Shown here one piece after another: positions 9,001 through 17,566 of a stretch of DNA of 64,000 nt. The stretch covers positions 1 to 64,000 of the forward strand of contig NZ_WPNZ01000011.1 of assembly GCF_009755605.1 (NCBI RefSeq). The letters are read 5' to 3'. This stretch comes from Streptomyces typhae (lineage in GTDB: Bacteria; Actinomycetota; Actinomycetes; Streptomycetales; Streptomycetaceae). The notes beneath the pieces were generated by a model, which made no database searches, was not told the DNA's origin, and saw only the letters and a program-made list of their open reading frames with translations. The position numbers and the translations under genes are program-made. Positions within the stretch are counted from its first letter, which is position 1. The number at the start of each line of letters is the position of its first letter.

Positions 9001-9795
9001 CTACCTTCCGGTGAACTTCTCGTACTCCTTGATGACCTCGTCGGTCGGTCCGTCCATCCGCAGCTCGCCCCGCTCCAGCCAGAGCACCCGGTCGCAGGTG
9101 TCACGGATCGACTTGTTGTTGTGGCTGACCAGGAAGACCGTGCCGGCCTCCTTGCGCAGCTCACGGATGCGGGCCTCGGAGCGCTTCTGGAACTTGCGGT
9201 CGCCCGTGGCGAGCGCCTCGTCGATCATCAGGACGTCGTGGTCCTTGGCCGCCGCGATGGAGAAGCGCAGGCGGGCGGCCATGCCGGAGGAGTACGTGCG
9301 CATCGGCAGGGTGATGAAGTCGCCCTTCTCGTTGATTCCGGAGAAGTCGACGATGTCCTGGTAGCGGGCCCTGATCTGCTCCCGGCTCATGCCCATGGCC
9401 AGGCCGCCGAGGATCACGTTGCGCTCACCGGTCAGGTCGTTCATCAGGGCCGCGTTCACACCGAGCAGCGAGGGCTGGCCGTCGGTGTAGACCTTGCCCC
9501 GCTCGGCGGGGAGCAGGCCCGCGATGGCCCGCAGGAGCGTGGACTTGCCGGAGCCGTTCGAACCGATCAGGCCGATCGCCTCGCCGCGGTAGGAGGTGAA
9601 GCTGACCCCGCGCACGGCGTGCACCTTGCGGACACCGCGCTCCTCGCCGCGCTTGAGGATGCGGCTCAGGGCGGAGGTGGCGCTGCCCTTGCCCGTCTTC
9701 GCGCCGTTCACGCGGTAGACGATGTGCAGCTCGTCCGCGATGACCGTGGGGACGTGCGTCCGGTCGCCGGTCCCTGCGTTCTTGTCGTCAGCCAC
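9001..9795 (-). CDS. ABC transporter ATPase for polysaccharide/teichoic-acid-type export
   Basis: 264 residues. Walker A GSNGSGKST near residue 77, signature YSSGMAARL near 168, Walker B DVLMIDEAL near 187 and a switch histidine in LVSHN are all present. The long lead (VYRVNGAKTG..SRILKRGEERGVRKVHAVRGVSF) is typical of the TagH/Wzt/RfbB branch that powers export of lipid-linked glycans. It lacks the C-terminal glycan-binding extension of some Wzt proteins. It overlaps the permease gene by 8 bases and ends the seven-gene operon. The exported substrate is inferred only from the family and neighbours. Confidence 0.92.
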   Translation of the reverse strand: MADDKNAGTGDRTHVPTVIADELHIVYRVNGAKTGKGSATSALSRILKRGEERGVRKVHAVRGVSFTSYRGEAIGLIGSNGSGKSTLLRAIAGLLPAERGKVYTDGQPSLLGVNAALMNDLTGERNVILGGLAMGMSREQIRARYQDIVDFSGINEKGDFITLPMRTYSSGMAARLRFSIAAAKDHDVLMIDEALATGDRKFQKRSEARIRELRKEAGTVFLVSHNNKSIRDTCDRVLWLERGELRMDGPTDEVIKEYEKFTGR

Positions 9796-10717
9796 GGCCG
9801 TACCTCTCCTCCGCCTTCCAGAAGTACACGAATCCGCCCACCGCCACGAGCACCGCCCAGCCGGCCGCGACCGCCCAGACGTGCGGCGGCAGGTTCTCGG
9901 AGCCGTAGCCGTCGATGAGCGCGAACCGCATCAGGTCCATGTAGATGGCGGCCGGGTTCCACTGGAGGACGTCGCCGATCCAGTCCGGGTGGTCCTTGAG
10001 CATCACCGGGATGGAGAACATCACGCCCGACGCGTACATCCAGGTGCGCATCACGAACGGCATCAGCTGGGCGAGGTCCGGGGTCTTGCTGCCGAGCCGC
10101 GCCATGATCATCGCGAGCCCGGTGTTGAAGAGGAACTGGAGCGCGAGCACCGGCAGGATGAGCAGCCACGACAGACGCGGGTAGCTGCCGAAGCCGATCG
10201 CCACCACGAACAGCACGACCATCGAGAACAGGAGCTGCTGGAGCTGCTGGAGCGAGAAGGAGACGGGCAGCGAGGCACGCGGGAAGTGCAGGGCGCGCAC
10301 CAGTCCGAGGTTGCCCGAGATGGCCCGTACACCCGCCATCACCGAGCTCTGCGTGAAGGTGAAGACGAAGACACCGGTCACCAGGAACGGGATGTAGACC
10401 TCACGGGACATGCCCCGGTCGGCCTTGAGGATCAGGCCGAAGATGAGGAAGTAGACGAGCGCGTTGAGCAGCGGCGTCGCCACCTGCCAGAGCTGGCCGA
10501 GCTTGGCCTGGCTGTACTGGGCGGTGAGCTTGGCCTGGGAGAAGGCGAGGATGAAGTGGCGCCGGCCCCAGAGCTGGCTGACGTACTCGAAAAGACCGGG
10601 ACGGGCGCCGCTGACGGACAGGCCGTACTTGGCCGCAAGCTCCGCGGGGGGCAGCCCGTCGTCGGGCGACGGTGGCGCGGTCACCGCGACTCCACCGTCC
10701 TGCGTTGTCTCACTCAC
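9788..10717 (-). CDS. ABC-2 type permease for polysaccharide/teichoic-acid-type export
   Basis: 309 residues from a GTG at 10717. About 70 N-terminal cytoplasmic residues are followed by six hydrophobic segments, with the ABC-2 (TagG/Wzm/RfbA-like) pattern including YSQAKLGQLWQVATPLLNALVYFLIFGLIL and the C-terminal WNPAAIYMDLMRFALIDG block before the last helices. It forms the membrane channel for the ATPase encoded immediately downstream. 96 bp separate it from the glycosyltransferase gene, the only sizeable gap in this operon, so a second internal promoter is possible. Confidence 0.92.
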   Translation of the reverse strand: MSETTQDGGVAVTAPPSPDDGLPPAELAAKYGLSVSGARPGLFEYVSQLWGRRHFILAFSQAKLTAQYSQAKLGQLWQVATPLLNALVYFLIFGLILKADRGMSREVYIPFLVTGVFVFTFTQSSVMAGVRAISGNLGLVRALHFPRASLPVSFSLQQLQQLLFSMVVLFVVAIGFGSYPRLSWLLILPVLALQFLFNTGLAMIMARLGSKTPDLAQLMPFVMRTWMYASGVMFSIPVMLKDHPDWIGDVLQWNPAAIYMDLMRFALIDGYGSENLPPHVWAVAAGWAVLVAVGGFVYFWKAEERYGRG

Positions 10718-10813
10718 GAGGGGAAACTTTCGTCTTCAGATGCGCGGCCGGTCGGGCGTAGGCGAGGGGCCAGGGACCGGGATACGGCCCGAATGTTCTC
10801 AGACCAGAGCTTG

Positions 10814-11743
10814 TCAGATGACAGGAGGTCGGCCCAGTCGTGTCAGGCGCCACACCGTACGCCACTTCATGGGGCTGCGGGGCCCGCACGGGCTGGTCCA
10901 GCCCTCCTTGAAACCGCCGAACCAGGCCTTCAGGGCGGGCCGCGAGGGGCGCCGGGCGAGGGTGAGCAGGAGCCACACGCCGAGGTAGACCGGCACCAGG
11001 GCGGCGGGCAGGTTGCGGCGGGCGAGCCACACGCGGTTGCGGGCCACCATGCGGTGGTAGACGGCGTGCCGCGAGGGGGCCGTCGTGGGGTGGAGGAGCA
11101 CCATGTCGGCGCGGTAGTCGATCATCCAGCCCGCGTCCAGGGCGCGCCAGGCGAGGTCGGTCTCCTCGTGCGCGTAGAAGAAGGCGTCGGGCAGGCCGCC
11201 GACCTCGTCGAGGACCTCGGTGCGGACGGCGTTGGCGCCGCCGAGGAAGGTCGTCACGCGCGAGGACCGCATCGGGTCGGAGGCGCGCAGGCGCGGGACG
11301 TGGCGGCGCTGGGTGGCGCCGGTGTCCGGGTCGGCGATGCGGAAGGAGATGATCCCGAGTTCCGGGTCCGCCGCGAAGGCCTCGCGGCACAGCTCGGCGG
11401 TGTCGGTGTGGGCGAGCAGTCCGTCGTCGTCGAGGAAGAGCAGGACGTCCACGGTGCAGCCGTCGGCGCCGTCGCGCCGGAAGGCCTCGATGCCGACGTT
11501 GCGCCCGCCGGGGATGCCCAGGTTCTCGGGCAGTTCGATGGTGCGCACGCCCTCGGGGACATCGGGCACGGGGGCGCCGTTGCCGACGACGACCACCTCG
11601 ACCCGGTCGCCGTCCTGCTTGGCGACCGAGTCGAGGAGGGCGCGCAGTTCCTGCGGGCGGTTGCCCATGGTGATGACGACCGCGCCGACCGATCGCGGCG
11701 CGCCCGCCCTCCCCGGTGTGCCGGACGGGCTCGGCGTCCTCAC
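10814..11743 (-). CDS. Family 2 glycosyltransferase
   Basis: 309 residues from a GTG at 11743 that overlaps the upstream stop (GTGA). GT-A fold: VGAVVITMGNRPQELRALLDS at the start, NLGIPGGRNVGIEAF near 95 and the metal/nucleotide motif LFLDDDG near 120, with FYAHEETDLAWRALDAGW near 205 as in rhamnosyl/galactofuranosyl-type transferases. A hydrophobic segment around 265-285 suggests membrane attachment. It sits between a CDP-alcohol phosphotransferase and the exporter, which fits decoration of a membrane-bound polyol-phosphate or glycolipid. The sugar donor is unknown. Confidence 0.88.
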   Translation of the reverse strand: MRTPSPSGTPGRAGAPRSVGAVVITMGNRPQELRALLDSVAKQDGDRVEVVVVGNGAPVPDVPEGVRTIELPENLGIPGGRNVGIEAFRRDGADGCTVDVLLFLDDDGLLAHTDTAELCREAFAADPELGIISFRIADPDTGATQRRHVPRLRASDPMRSSRVTTFLGGANAVRTEVLDEVGGLPDAFFYAHEETDLAWRALDAGWMIDYRADMVLLHPTTAPSRHAVYHRMVARNRVWLARRNLPAALVPVYLGVWLLLTLARRPSRPALKAWFGGFKEGWTSPCGPRSPMKWRTVWRLTRLGRPPVI

Positions 11744-12519
11744 TTCAGCCTGCTCGACACGAGGATGGACACGAGGTGGAGCAGGGTCTGAAGGAGCGCG
11801 ATGCCCGCGAGGACGGCGACGCCGAGCCGGGAGAAGAACAGGTCGCCCCGGACCGAGTCCACGATCGCGAGGACCAGGATGAGCAGCGACGCCTCGATGC
11901 CGAGGATCAGGCGGTGGAACTTCAGCGCGGCGGCGGCCTTGCGGGCCAGCGCCATGCCCGCGGCGCGCGGCTCGGACGCCGACTCCTTGACGGGGGCCAG
12001 GCCCTGCTGGTGCCGGGCCACGCCGACGAGGTCGGTCTCCGCCTTGATCAGGATGGCGCCGAGGGCGGCGAGGGTGCCGAGGAAGGCCCACAGCCAGTCG
12101 ATCCGACCCGAGCCCCAGAGGTCGGCGGCGCGCAGACCGAAGCCCACGAGGACCGCGGCGTCGCACAGATAGGCGCCGACCCGGTCCAGGTAGACACCGC
12201 CCAGCGAGTACTGCTTGCGCCAGCGGGCGATCTCGCCGTCGACGCAGTCGAGCAGCAGGTAGAGCTGGACCGCGACGACGCCGAGCACGGCGCCCCAGAC
12301 GCCCGGCACCAGGAGAGCCGGGGCCGCGAGGACGCCCGCGACGGTCATCAGGTAGGTCAGCTGATTGGGCGTGATCCTGGTGTTCACCAGGTAGCGGTCG
12401 CAGCGCAGCGAGATCTCTCGCATGTACAGGCGTCCCGCCCAGTGCTCACCGCTGCGCCGGTCCTTCACTCCCGCGGGGTGAACGACGGGCCGGAGTTCAG
12501 CTACCGATGGCCTTGGCAT
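11740..12519 (-). CDS. CDP-alcohol phosphatidyltransferase family protein with a variant active-site motif
   Basis: 259 residues, a multi-spanning membrane protein. The family motif is D-x2-DG-x2-AR-x8-G-x3-D-x3-D. Here it reads DCVDGEIAR, eight residues, G, VYL, D, RVG and then A instead of the last Asp, with an Asp four residues later in AYLCD. The last Asp is usually the catalytic base, so activity may be altered, or the later Asp may substitute. The first gene of this operon encodes a second family member with a complete motif. Gene overlaps: 23 bp with the dehydrogenase gene and 4 bp with the glycosyltransferase gene. Confidence 0.86.
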   Translation of the reverse strand: MPRPSVAELRPVVHPAGVKDRRSGEHWAGRLYMREISLRCDRYLVNTRITPNQLTYLMTVAGVLAAPALLVPGVWGAVLGVVAVQLYLLLDCVDGEIARWRKQYSLGGVYLDRVGAYLCDAAVLVGFGLRAADLWGSGRIDWLWAFLGTLAALGAILIKAETDLVGVARHQQGLAPVKESASEPRAAGMALARKAAAALKFHRLILGIEASLLILVLAIVDSVRGDLFFSRLGVAVLAGIALLQTLLHLVSILVSSRLK

Positions 12520-13561
12520 AGTCGGCGTATGCGTCCTTGATCTGGTCGGTGTTCAGATTGAGGTGCTCGAGGATCGTGTAGCGGCCCGGACGGGTCTGCG
12601 GGGCGTACGCGACGACCTGGACGAACTCGTCCACGGTGAAGCCGATCTCCTCGGGGAGCACGGGCAGGCCGTGGCGGCGCAGGACCTCGGCCATGTACGC
12701 CGACTCCTCGCGGGCGCCGCGCAGATGCATGGCGAAGGCGGCGCCGAGGCCGCACTGCTCGCCGTGGCTCGCCGCGCGCTTGGGGAAGAGCAGGTCGAAG
12801 GCGTGGTTGATCTCGTGGCAGGCGCCCGACGCGGGGCGCGAGTCGCCCGAGACGGACATCGCGATGCCGGTCAGGACCAGGCCCTCGGCGAGCACCTGGA
12901 GGAAGCCGTCGTCGCCGACGCCGCCGGGGTGGCGCAGGACCGCCTCGCCGGCCTGGCGCGCCATCGCGGCGGCGAGGCCGTCGATGTCCTCGCCGCGCTC
13001 GCGGGCGGCGAGCTCCCAGTCGCGGATCGCGGAGATGTTGGACAGCGCGTCGCCGATGCCGGAGCGGACGAAGCGGACCGGGGCCTCGCGGATGACGTCG
13101 AGGTCGATGACGACCGCGATCGGGTTCGGCACGCCGTACGAGCCGCGGCCCGCGTCGTTGTCGAGGGTGGCGACCGGCGAGCACAGGCCGTCGTGCGACA
13201 GGTTCGTCGCGACGGCGACCAGCGGCAGGCCGACGCGCGCCGCGGCGAACTTGGCGCAGTCGATGATCTTGCCGCCGCCGAGGCCCACGACCGCGTCGTA
13301 GCGGCCCTTCTTCATGGCGTCGGCGAGCTCGATGGCGTCGTCGAGCGTGCCGCCGCCCACCTCGAACCACTGGGCGTTCGGCAGCGAGGGCGAGAGCCGC
13401 TCGCGCAGGACCGCGCCGGAGCCGCCGCTGATGGCGATTGCGAGCTTGCCGGTCGACGAGCAGATCCGCTGGTCGGCGAGGACCCCGGCCAGGTCGTTCA
13501 ACGCCCCCGGCCGGATGTCCACGACGACCGGCGAGGGGATGAGCCTCGTCAGTACTGGCAC
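12497..13561 (-). CDS. Iron-containing alcohol dehydrogenase family, glycerol-1-phosphate dehydrogenase-like
   Basis: 354 residues from GTG 13561, placed 5 bases after GGGAG, so it overlaps the preceding gene by 13 bp. The NAD-binding GGGKIIDCAK (near residue 94) and metal-site elements NLSHDG, CHEINHAF and SHGEQCGLG are those of the AraM/EgsA (sn-glycerol-1-phosphate dehydrogenase) branch. A likely job is making a polyol phosphate for CDP activation by the neighbouring nucleotidyltransferase. The exact substrate (dihydroxyacetone phosphate or another keto-phosphate) is inference. Confidence 0.82.
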   Translation of the reverse strand: MPVLTRLIPSPVVVDIRPGALNDLAGVLADQRICSSTGKLAIAISGGSGAVLRERLSPSLPNAQWFEVGGGTLDDAIELADAMKKGRYDAVVGLGGGKIIDCAKFAAARVGLPLVAVATNLSHDGLCSPVATLDNDAGRGSYGVPNPIAVVIDLDVIREAPVRFVRSGIGDALSNISAIRDWELAARERGEDIDGLAAAMARQAGEAVLRHPGGVGDDGFLQVLAEGLVLTGIAMSVSGDSRPASGACHEINHAFDLLFPKRAASHGEQCGLGAAFAMHLRGAREESAYMAEVLRRHGLPVLPEEIGFTVDEFVQVVAYAPQTRPGRYTILEHLNLNTDQIKDAYADYAKAIGS

Positions 13562-14286
13562 GCGATCTCCCGCCCCTTGGCCAGGTCGTCGTGGTTGTCG
13601 ATCTCGACCCACTTGACGTCGCCGATGGGGGCCACGTCGACCTTGAAGCCGCGGTTGACGAGCTCCTGGTAGCCGTCCTCGTAGTAGAGGTCGGGGTCGC
13701 GCTCGAAGGTGGTCCTCAGGGCGTCGGCGAGCTCGTCGGCGGCGGAGCCCTCGATGAGGGTGACACCGATGTACTCACCGGTGGCCGTCGCCGGGTCCAT
13801 CAGCTTGGTGATCTTCTGGACGCCCTGGTCGGCGTCCACGACGACCTTCATCTCCTCGTCGGCGAGCTGCTTCACCGTGTCGAGGGCGAGGATGATCCTC
13901 TGGCCGTTGCCGCGGGCGGCGAGCAGCGTCTTCTCGACGGAGACCGGGTGCACGGTGTCGCCGTTGGCGAGGATCACGTCGTGCTTGATGGCGTCACGCC
14001 CGCACCACAGGGAGTAGGCGTTGTTCCACTCCTCGGCCTTGTCGTTGTCGATGAGGGTCAGCTTGAGGCCGTACTTCGCCTCCAGGGCCGCCTTGCGGTC
14101 GTAGACGGCCTCCTTCTTGTAACCGACGATGATCGCGACCTCGGTGAGACCGATCTCGGCGAAGTTGCCGAGCGTCAGGTCGAGGATGGTGGTGTCCCCG
14201 TCGACGGGCACCAGGGCCTTGGGCAGGGTGTCCGTGTACGGACGCAGACGCCGTCCGGCGCCTGCCGCGAGGACGAGGCCGATCAT
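13549..14286 (-). CDS. Sugar/polyol-phosphate nucleotidyltransferase
   Basis: 245 residues with the nucleotidyltransferase start MIGLVLAAGAGRRLRPYTDTLPKALVPV (GxGxRLxP and the PK pair), and the acidic LANGDT metal site near residue 108. It resembles cytidylyltransferases that activate phosphocholine or inositol/glycerol phosphates. SD GAAGGAG sits 7 bases before the ATG, which overlaps the previous stop as ATGA. Next to two CDP-alcohol phosphotransferases and a glycerol-1-phosphate-dehydrogenase-like gene, a CTP-dependent role is the most economical reading; specificity cannot be read from sequence. Confidence 0.88.
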   Translation of the reverse strand: MIGLVLAAGAGRRLRPYTDTLPKALVPVDGDTTILDLTLGNFAEIGLTEVAIIVGYKKEAVYDRKAALEAKYGLKLTLIDNDKAEEWNNAYSLWCGRDAIKHDVILANGDTVHPVSVEKTLLAARGNGQRIILALDTVKQLADEEMKVVVDADQGVQKITKLMDPATATGEYIGVTLIEGSAADELADALRTTFERDPDLYYEDGYQELVNRGFKVDVAPIGDVKWVEIDNHDDLAKGREIACQY

Positions 14287-16304
14287 GCGGTTTCTCCTTC
14301 ATCGTGTACGGCGGGTGCGCCACGCTTGTGAGCGGTCACCCAGAAGTGGATGCTCTCGACGAGCACCACGAGTGCCACGGCCACGGCGAGTGCCGTGAGC
14401 GCGACGGTGAGATCCGTGTCGTGCAGCAGGGCGGCGGCCAGCGCGACCACCAGGGTCCTGCCTTCTTGGCCGCCGATCGTCCGCACCAGCCAGCGCGGGG
14501 GCGCGCCGGTGCCGCCCTTGATGCGGTACACCGTGTCGTAGTGATGGTAGGCGACCGCGGCCACCAGGCCGAAAGCCGCGGGAAGGCAGCCGTTCACGTC
14601 GGCTTTGGCCGCCAGTACCAGAACGGTGCTGTATTCGGCCACGCGGAAGAACGGCGGAACCAGCCAGTCCAGGGCGCCCTTGAGCGGGCGGGCGAGCGCA
14701 AGCCCCGAAGTGATGACGTGGATCACGGCGCCGACGACCACCCACGGGCTGCCGTAGGAGGTGAGGAGCGCCGTGCCGACCACCGCGGCGCCGCCGACGA
14801 GGGCGAGGGCGGGCGCGGGCAGCGCGAGCCGGGGCCGCAGGGCGGCGAAGGCGGACCCGAGGGGGCCGTTGTCGGCGAGGTCGCCGAGCGCTCGCGCGGC
14901 GCGGTCGGTGCGGGCGGCCTTGCGGGTCAGCGAGCGCAGGACGCGGCCCGCGGTGGTGTAGCAGGCGGCGAGGGCGCAGCCGACGAGCAGCACGACCAGC
15001 GTGACACGGGGCGTGGTCAGGGCGGTGAGCACGGCGATCAGGGCCCAGCGCTCACCGATGGGCAGCACGATCATGCGGCGCAGCCAGACCGTCCACCCGA
15101 CGCTGTCGAGCTTGTCGGAGAGGGCGGCGGTGGGGCTGGTGTTGCCGGTCGCGGTGCTGTCGGCGTTCGCCTCGTTGAAGGAGAAGTCCACGACGTGCCG
15201 GCAGGTCTGGAGGACCATGGCGCCGAGGGCGAGCGCCCATACGTCGTCGCCGCCGCGGGCGGCGCCGAGCGCGAGGCCCGCGTAGTACGCGTACTCCTTG
15301 GCGCGGTCGAAGGTCGCGTCCAGCCAGGCGCCGAGCGTGGAGTACTGGAGCGAGTAGCGGGCGAGCTGGCCGTCCGTGCAGTCGAGGACGAAGGAGAAGA
15401 GGAGCAGCAGCCCGGCGGCGACGAAGCCGCCGCGGGTGCCCGTGGCCGCGCAGCCCGCCGCGATCAGGGCGGTGAGCAGCGAGGCCGTGGTGACCTGGTT
15501 CGGGGTGAGGCCGCGCCGTGCGCTCCAGCGGGCGAGGTGGCGCGAGTAGGGGCTGACGCAGTACGTCGTGAAGAAGCCGTCGCGGGCCTTCACGGCGCCG
15601 CGCAGGCGTACGGCCTCGTCGTCGACGGCGGCGACGGCCTGGCGGGCGGTGTTGCGGGTCTGCGGGTCGTCGGCGACGGTCGCGACGAGGGTGCCGAGCT
15701 CGGGCCGGTGCACGTCGGTGCCCGCGGCCTTCAGGGCGGCGGCGATCCGGTCGGGCAGGGCGTCGCCTGCGGCGGCGATCCGGTCGGGGATCGCGGCACC
15801 GGCGACGCTCAGGTCGGGAACCGCGGCACCGGCGGCGATCCGGTCGGGAACCGCGGCACCGGCGGCGATCCGGTCGGGATCCGCGGCACCGGCGGCACCG
15901 GCGGCCGGAATCCGGCCGGGCAGGGCGTCGCCTGCGGCGGGCGCGTCGCCTGCGACGGGCGCGACCGTACCGCCCGTCGGGACGGCACCGGCCGCACCGG
16001 CCGCCGCGCGCAGGGCGCGGATCAGCTCCCCGCGCGCCCCGGACTGCGCCGTCATCGCGCCGGGGACGGCGGCGACGGGGAAGCGCGGGTCGGTCAGGCC
16101 GAGCCGCAGGGCGTGGACGTGGCCGACGAAACGGTGGTCGACGACGGCGACGCGCTCACCCGCGGGCAGGTCGCGCAGCAGGGTCTCGAGGTCGTCGGCG
16201 GACGCCGTTCCGGGGGCGGTCCGCACGTCGAAACCCAGGGACCGCAGATCGCCTTCGAGCGGCGAACCGGGCACCGGCAGGCCGGTGAGGATGGCGGTCG
16301 ACAG
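14283..16304 (-). CDS. Large CDP-alcohol phosphotransferase fusion protein (DUF5941-type C-terminus), probable CTG start
   Basis: 673 residues if started at CTG 16304. The N-terminal ~130 residues form a small soluble domain, then comes an Ala/Pro-rich linker built of 10-residue repeats. After it is a complete CDP-alcohol phosphotransferase motif (DCTDGQLAR..G AWL D ATF D, near residue 310) with several membrane segments, and a C-terminal membrane region including YRIKGGTGAPPRWLVRTIGGQEGRTL. The start: AAGGAG at about 9 bases precedes CTG, giving MSTAILTGLPVPGSPLEGD; upstream in frame is a TGA overlapping the SD, and the first in-frame GTG (16274) has no such site. It is the first gene of the operon. 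Confidence 0.85.
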   Translation of the reverse strand: MSTAILTGLPVPGSPLEGDLRSLGFDVRTAPGTASADDLETLLRDLPAGERVAVVDHRFVGHVHALRLGLTDPRFPVAAVPGAMTAQSGARGELIRALRAAAGAAGAVPTGGTVAPVAGDAPAAGDALPGRIPAAGAAGAADPDRIAAGAAVPDRIAAGAAVPDLSVAGAAIPDRIAAAGDALPDRIAAALKAAGTDVHRPELGTLVATVADDPQTRNTARQAVAAVDDEAVRLRGAVKARDGFFTTYCVSPYSRHLARWSARRGLTPNQVTTASLLTALIAAGCAATGTRGGFVAAGLLLLFSFVLDCTDGQLARYSLQYSTLGAWLDATFDRAKEYAYYAGLALGAARGGDDVWALALGAMVLQTCRHVVDFSFNEANADSTATGNTSPTAALSDKLDSVGWTVWLRRMIVLPIGERWALIAVLTALTTPRVTLVVLLVGCALAACYTTAGRVLRSLTRKAARTDRAARALGDLADNGPLGSAFAALRPRLALPAPALALVGGAAVVGTALLTSYGSPWVVVGAVIHVITSGLALARPLKGALDWLVPPFFRVAEYSTVLVLAAKADVNGCLPAAFGLVAAVAYHHYDTVYRIKGGTGAPPRWLVRTIGGQEGRTLVVALAAALLHDTDLTVALTALAVAVALVVLVESIHFWVTAHKRGAPAVHDEGETA
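15778..15897. repeat. Four 30 bp tandem repeats inside the CDP-alcohol phosphotransferase gene
   Basis: Units at 15778, 15808, 15838 and 15868 share the core GGTCGGG..CGCGGCACCGGCG. In frame they encode 10-residue units of the type PDRIAAGAAV, forming the linker between the N-terminal domain and the membrane enzyme. Unit number probably varies between strains. Confidence 0.9.
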
Positions 16305-16558
16305 ACGAACTCACTCCTTGATTCCCGGCGCGGCTCGCGCGGGCACGTGCGTGACGGGGGCGCTCCGGCCGCGGGGCGGCCGGGCGGCATGTCGGCAGAG
16401 GCTATCGGATGAATGGAAGCAGGCGTTCACCGCCCGTTCACCCCCCGATCAGCACGGTCTGCGGGGTCCCGGCCACTTCGATCATCATGGTCGAAAGCAG
16501 CCCGCGGCCACAAACCGCGGGGCCCACACCCTCCCAAGCCCACCTAAGGTGGACGCCC

Positions 16559-17539
16559 ATGACATGGCTGATCACAGGTGGAGCGGGATATATCGGGGCG
16601 CATGTGGCGCGGGTCATGGCCGGGGCCGGGGAGCGGGTGGTCGTCCTCGACGACGTCTCGTCCGGGGTGCCCGGCCGGCTGCCCGCGGACATTCCGCTGG
16701 TACGGGGCACTTCGCTCGACGGGGACCTGGTGCGCTCGGTGCTCGCCGGGCACGCCGTGACGGGTGTGGTGCATCTCGCGGCCCGCAAGCAGGTCGGGGA
16801 GTCCGTGGAGCAGCCGCTGCGCTACTACCGGGAGAACGTCGGGGGCCTCGCGACGCTGCTCCAGGAGGTGGTGGACGCGGGGGTCGGACGGTTCGTCTTC
16901 TCCTCGTCGGCGGCCGTGTACGGCAATCCGCCCGCTGTCGACCTGGTGACCGAGGACACGCCCTGCGCGCCCGTCAGCCCGTACGGGGAGACGAAGCTGG
17001 CGGGCGAGTGGCTGGTCCGGGCTGCCGGGCGGGCCCACGGGATCACCACGACCTGTCTGCGGTACTTCAACGTGGCGGGCGCCGAACGGCCCGAGCTAGC
17101 GGACACCGGGGTCTTCAACGTGATCCCGATGGTCTTCGACCGCCTCACCCGCGACGACGCCCCGCGCGTCTTCGGCACCGACCACCCCACACCCGACGGC
17201 ACCTGCGTACGCGACTACATCCACGTCAGCGATCTCGCCGAGGCCCATCTCGCGGCGGCCCGCAGGACCGCCGGGCCCGGCACCGACCTGACGGTGAACA
17301 TCGGCCGTGGCATCGGAGTTTCCGTACGCGAACTGCTCGCCGTGATCGCGGACGTCACCGGGGACCGGCGCGCCCCTGTCGTCGAGCCGCGTCGCGCGGG
17401 GGACGCGCCGCGCGCGGTCGCTGACGCGGGCCTCGCCGCCAAGGAGCTCGGGTTCACCGCCCGGCGCGGTGTCGAGGAGATGGTGGCGTCCGCGTGGGCG
17501 GGCTGGTGCCTGCGCCACCCGGAGGCCGCGCGCGGCTGA
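16559..17539 (+). CDS. galE: UDP-glucose 4-epimerase type NAD-dependent epimerase
   Basis: 326 residues from ATG 16559, 8 bases after AAGGTGG. The extended SDR features are complete: NAD motif GGAGYIGAHVARVM near residue 7, VVHLAARKQVGES near 75, FSSSAAVYG near 115, catalytic YGETK near 143, and RYFNVAGA near 170. It interconverts UDP-glucose and UDP-galactose and so could supply sugar donors for the glycosyltransferase in the divergent operon; the two start 254 bp apart. Specificity could also be another UDP-hexose. Confidence 0.9.
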   Translation: MTWLITGGAGYIGAHVARVMAGAGERVVVLDDVSSGVPGRLPADIPLVRGTSLDGDLVRSVLAGHAVTGVVHLAARKQVGESVEQPLRYYRENVGGLATLLQEVVDAGVGRFVFSSSAAVYGNPPAVDLVTEDTPCAPVSPYGETKLAGEWLVRAAGRAHGITTTCLRYFNVAGAERPELADTGVFNVIPMVFDRLTRDDAPRVFGTDHPTPDGTCVRDYIHVSDLAEAHLAAARRTAGPGTDLTVNIGRGIGVSVRELLAVIADVTGDRRAPVVEPRRAGDAPRAVADAGLAAKELGFTARRGVEEMVASAWAGWCLRHPEAARG

Positions 17540-17566
17540 CACACGCGTCCGCCGCAGTACTGCCCG

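Noticed and set aside
11740..12519. Frameshift as explanation of the missing aspartate in the phosphotransferase motif
   Set aside because: The frame and hydrophobic pattern continue normally on both sides, so a substitution, not a frameshift, is present.
16409..16558. Upstream extension of galE to an earlier ATG
   Set aside because: The NAD motif must be near the N-terminus and a ribosome site sits just before ATG 16559.
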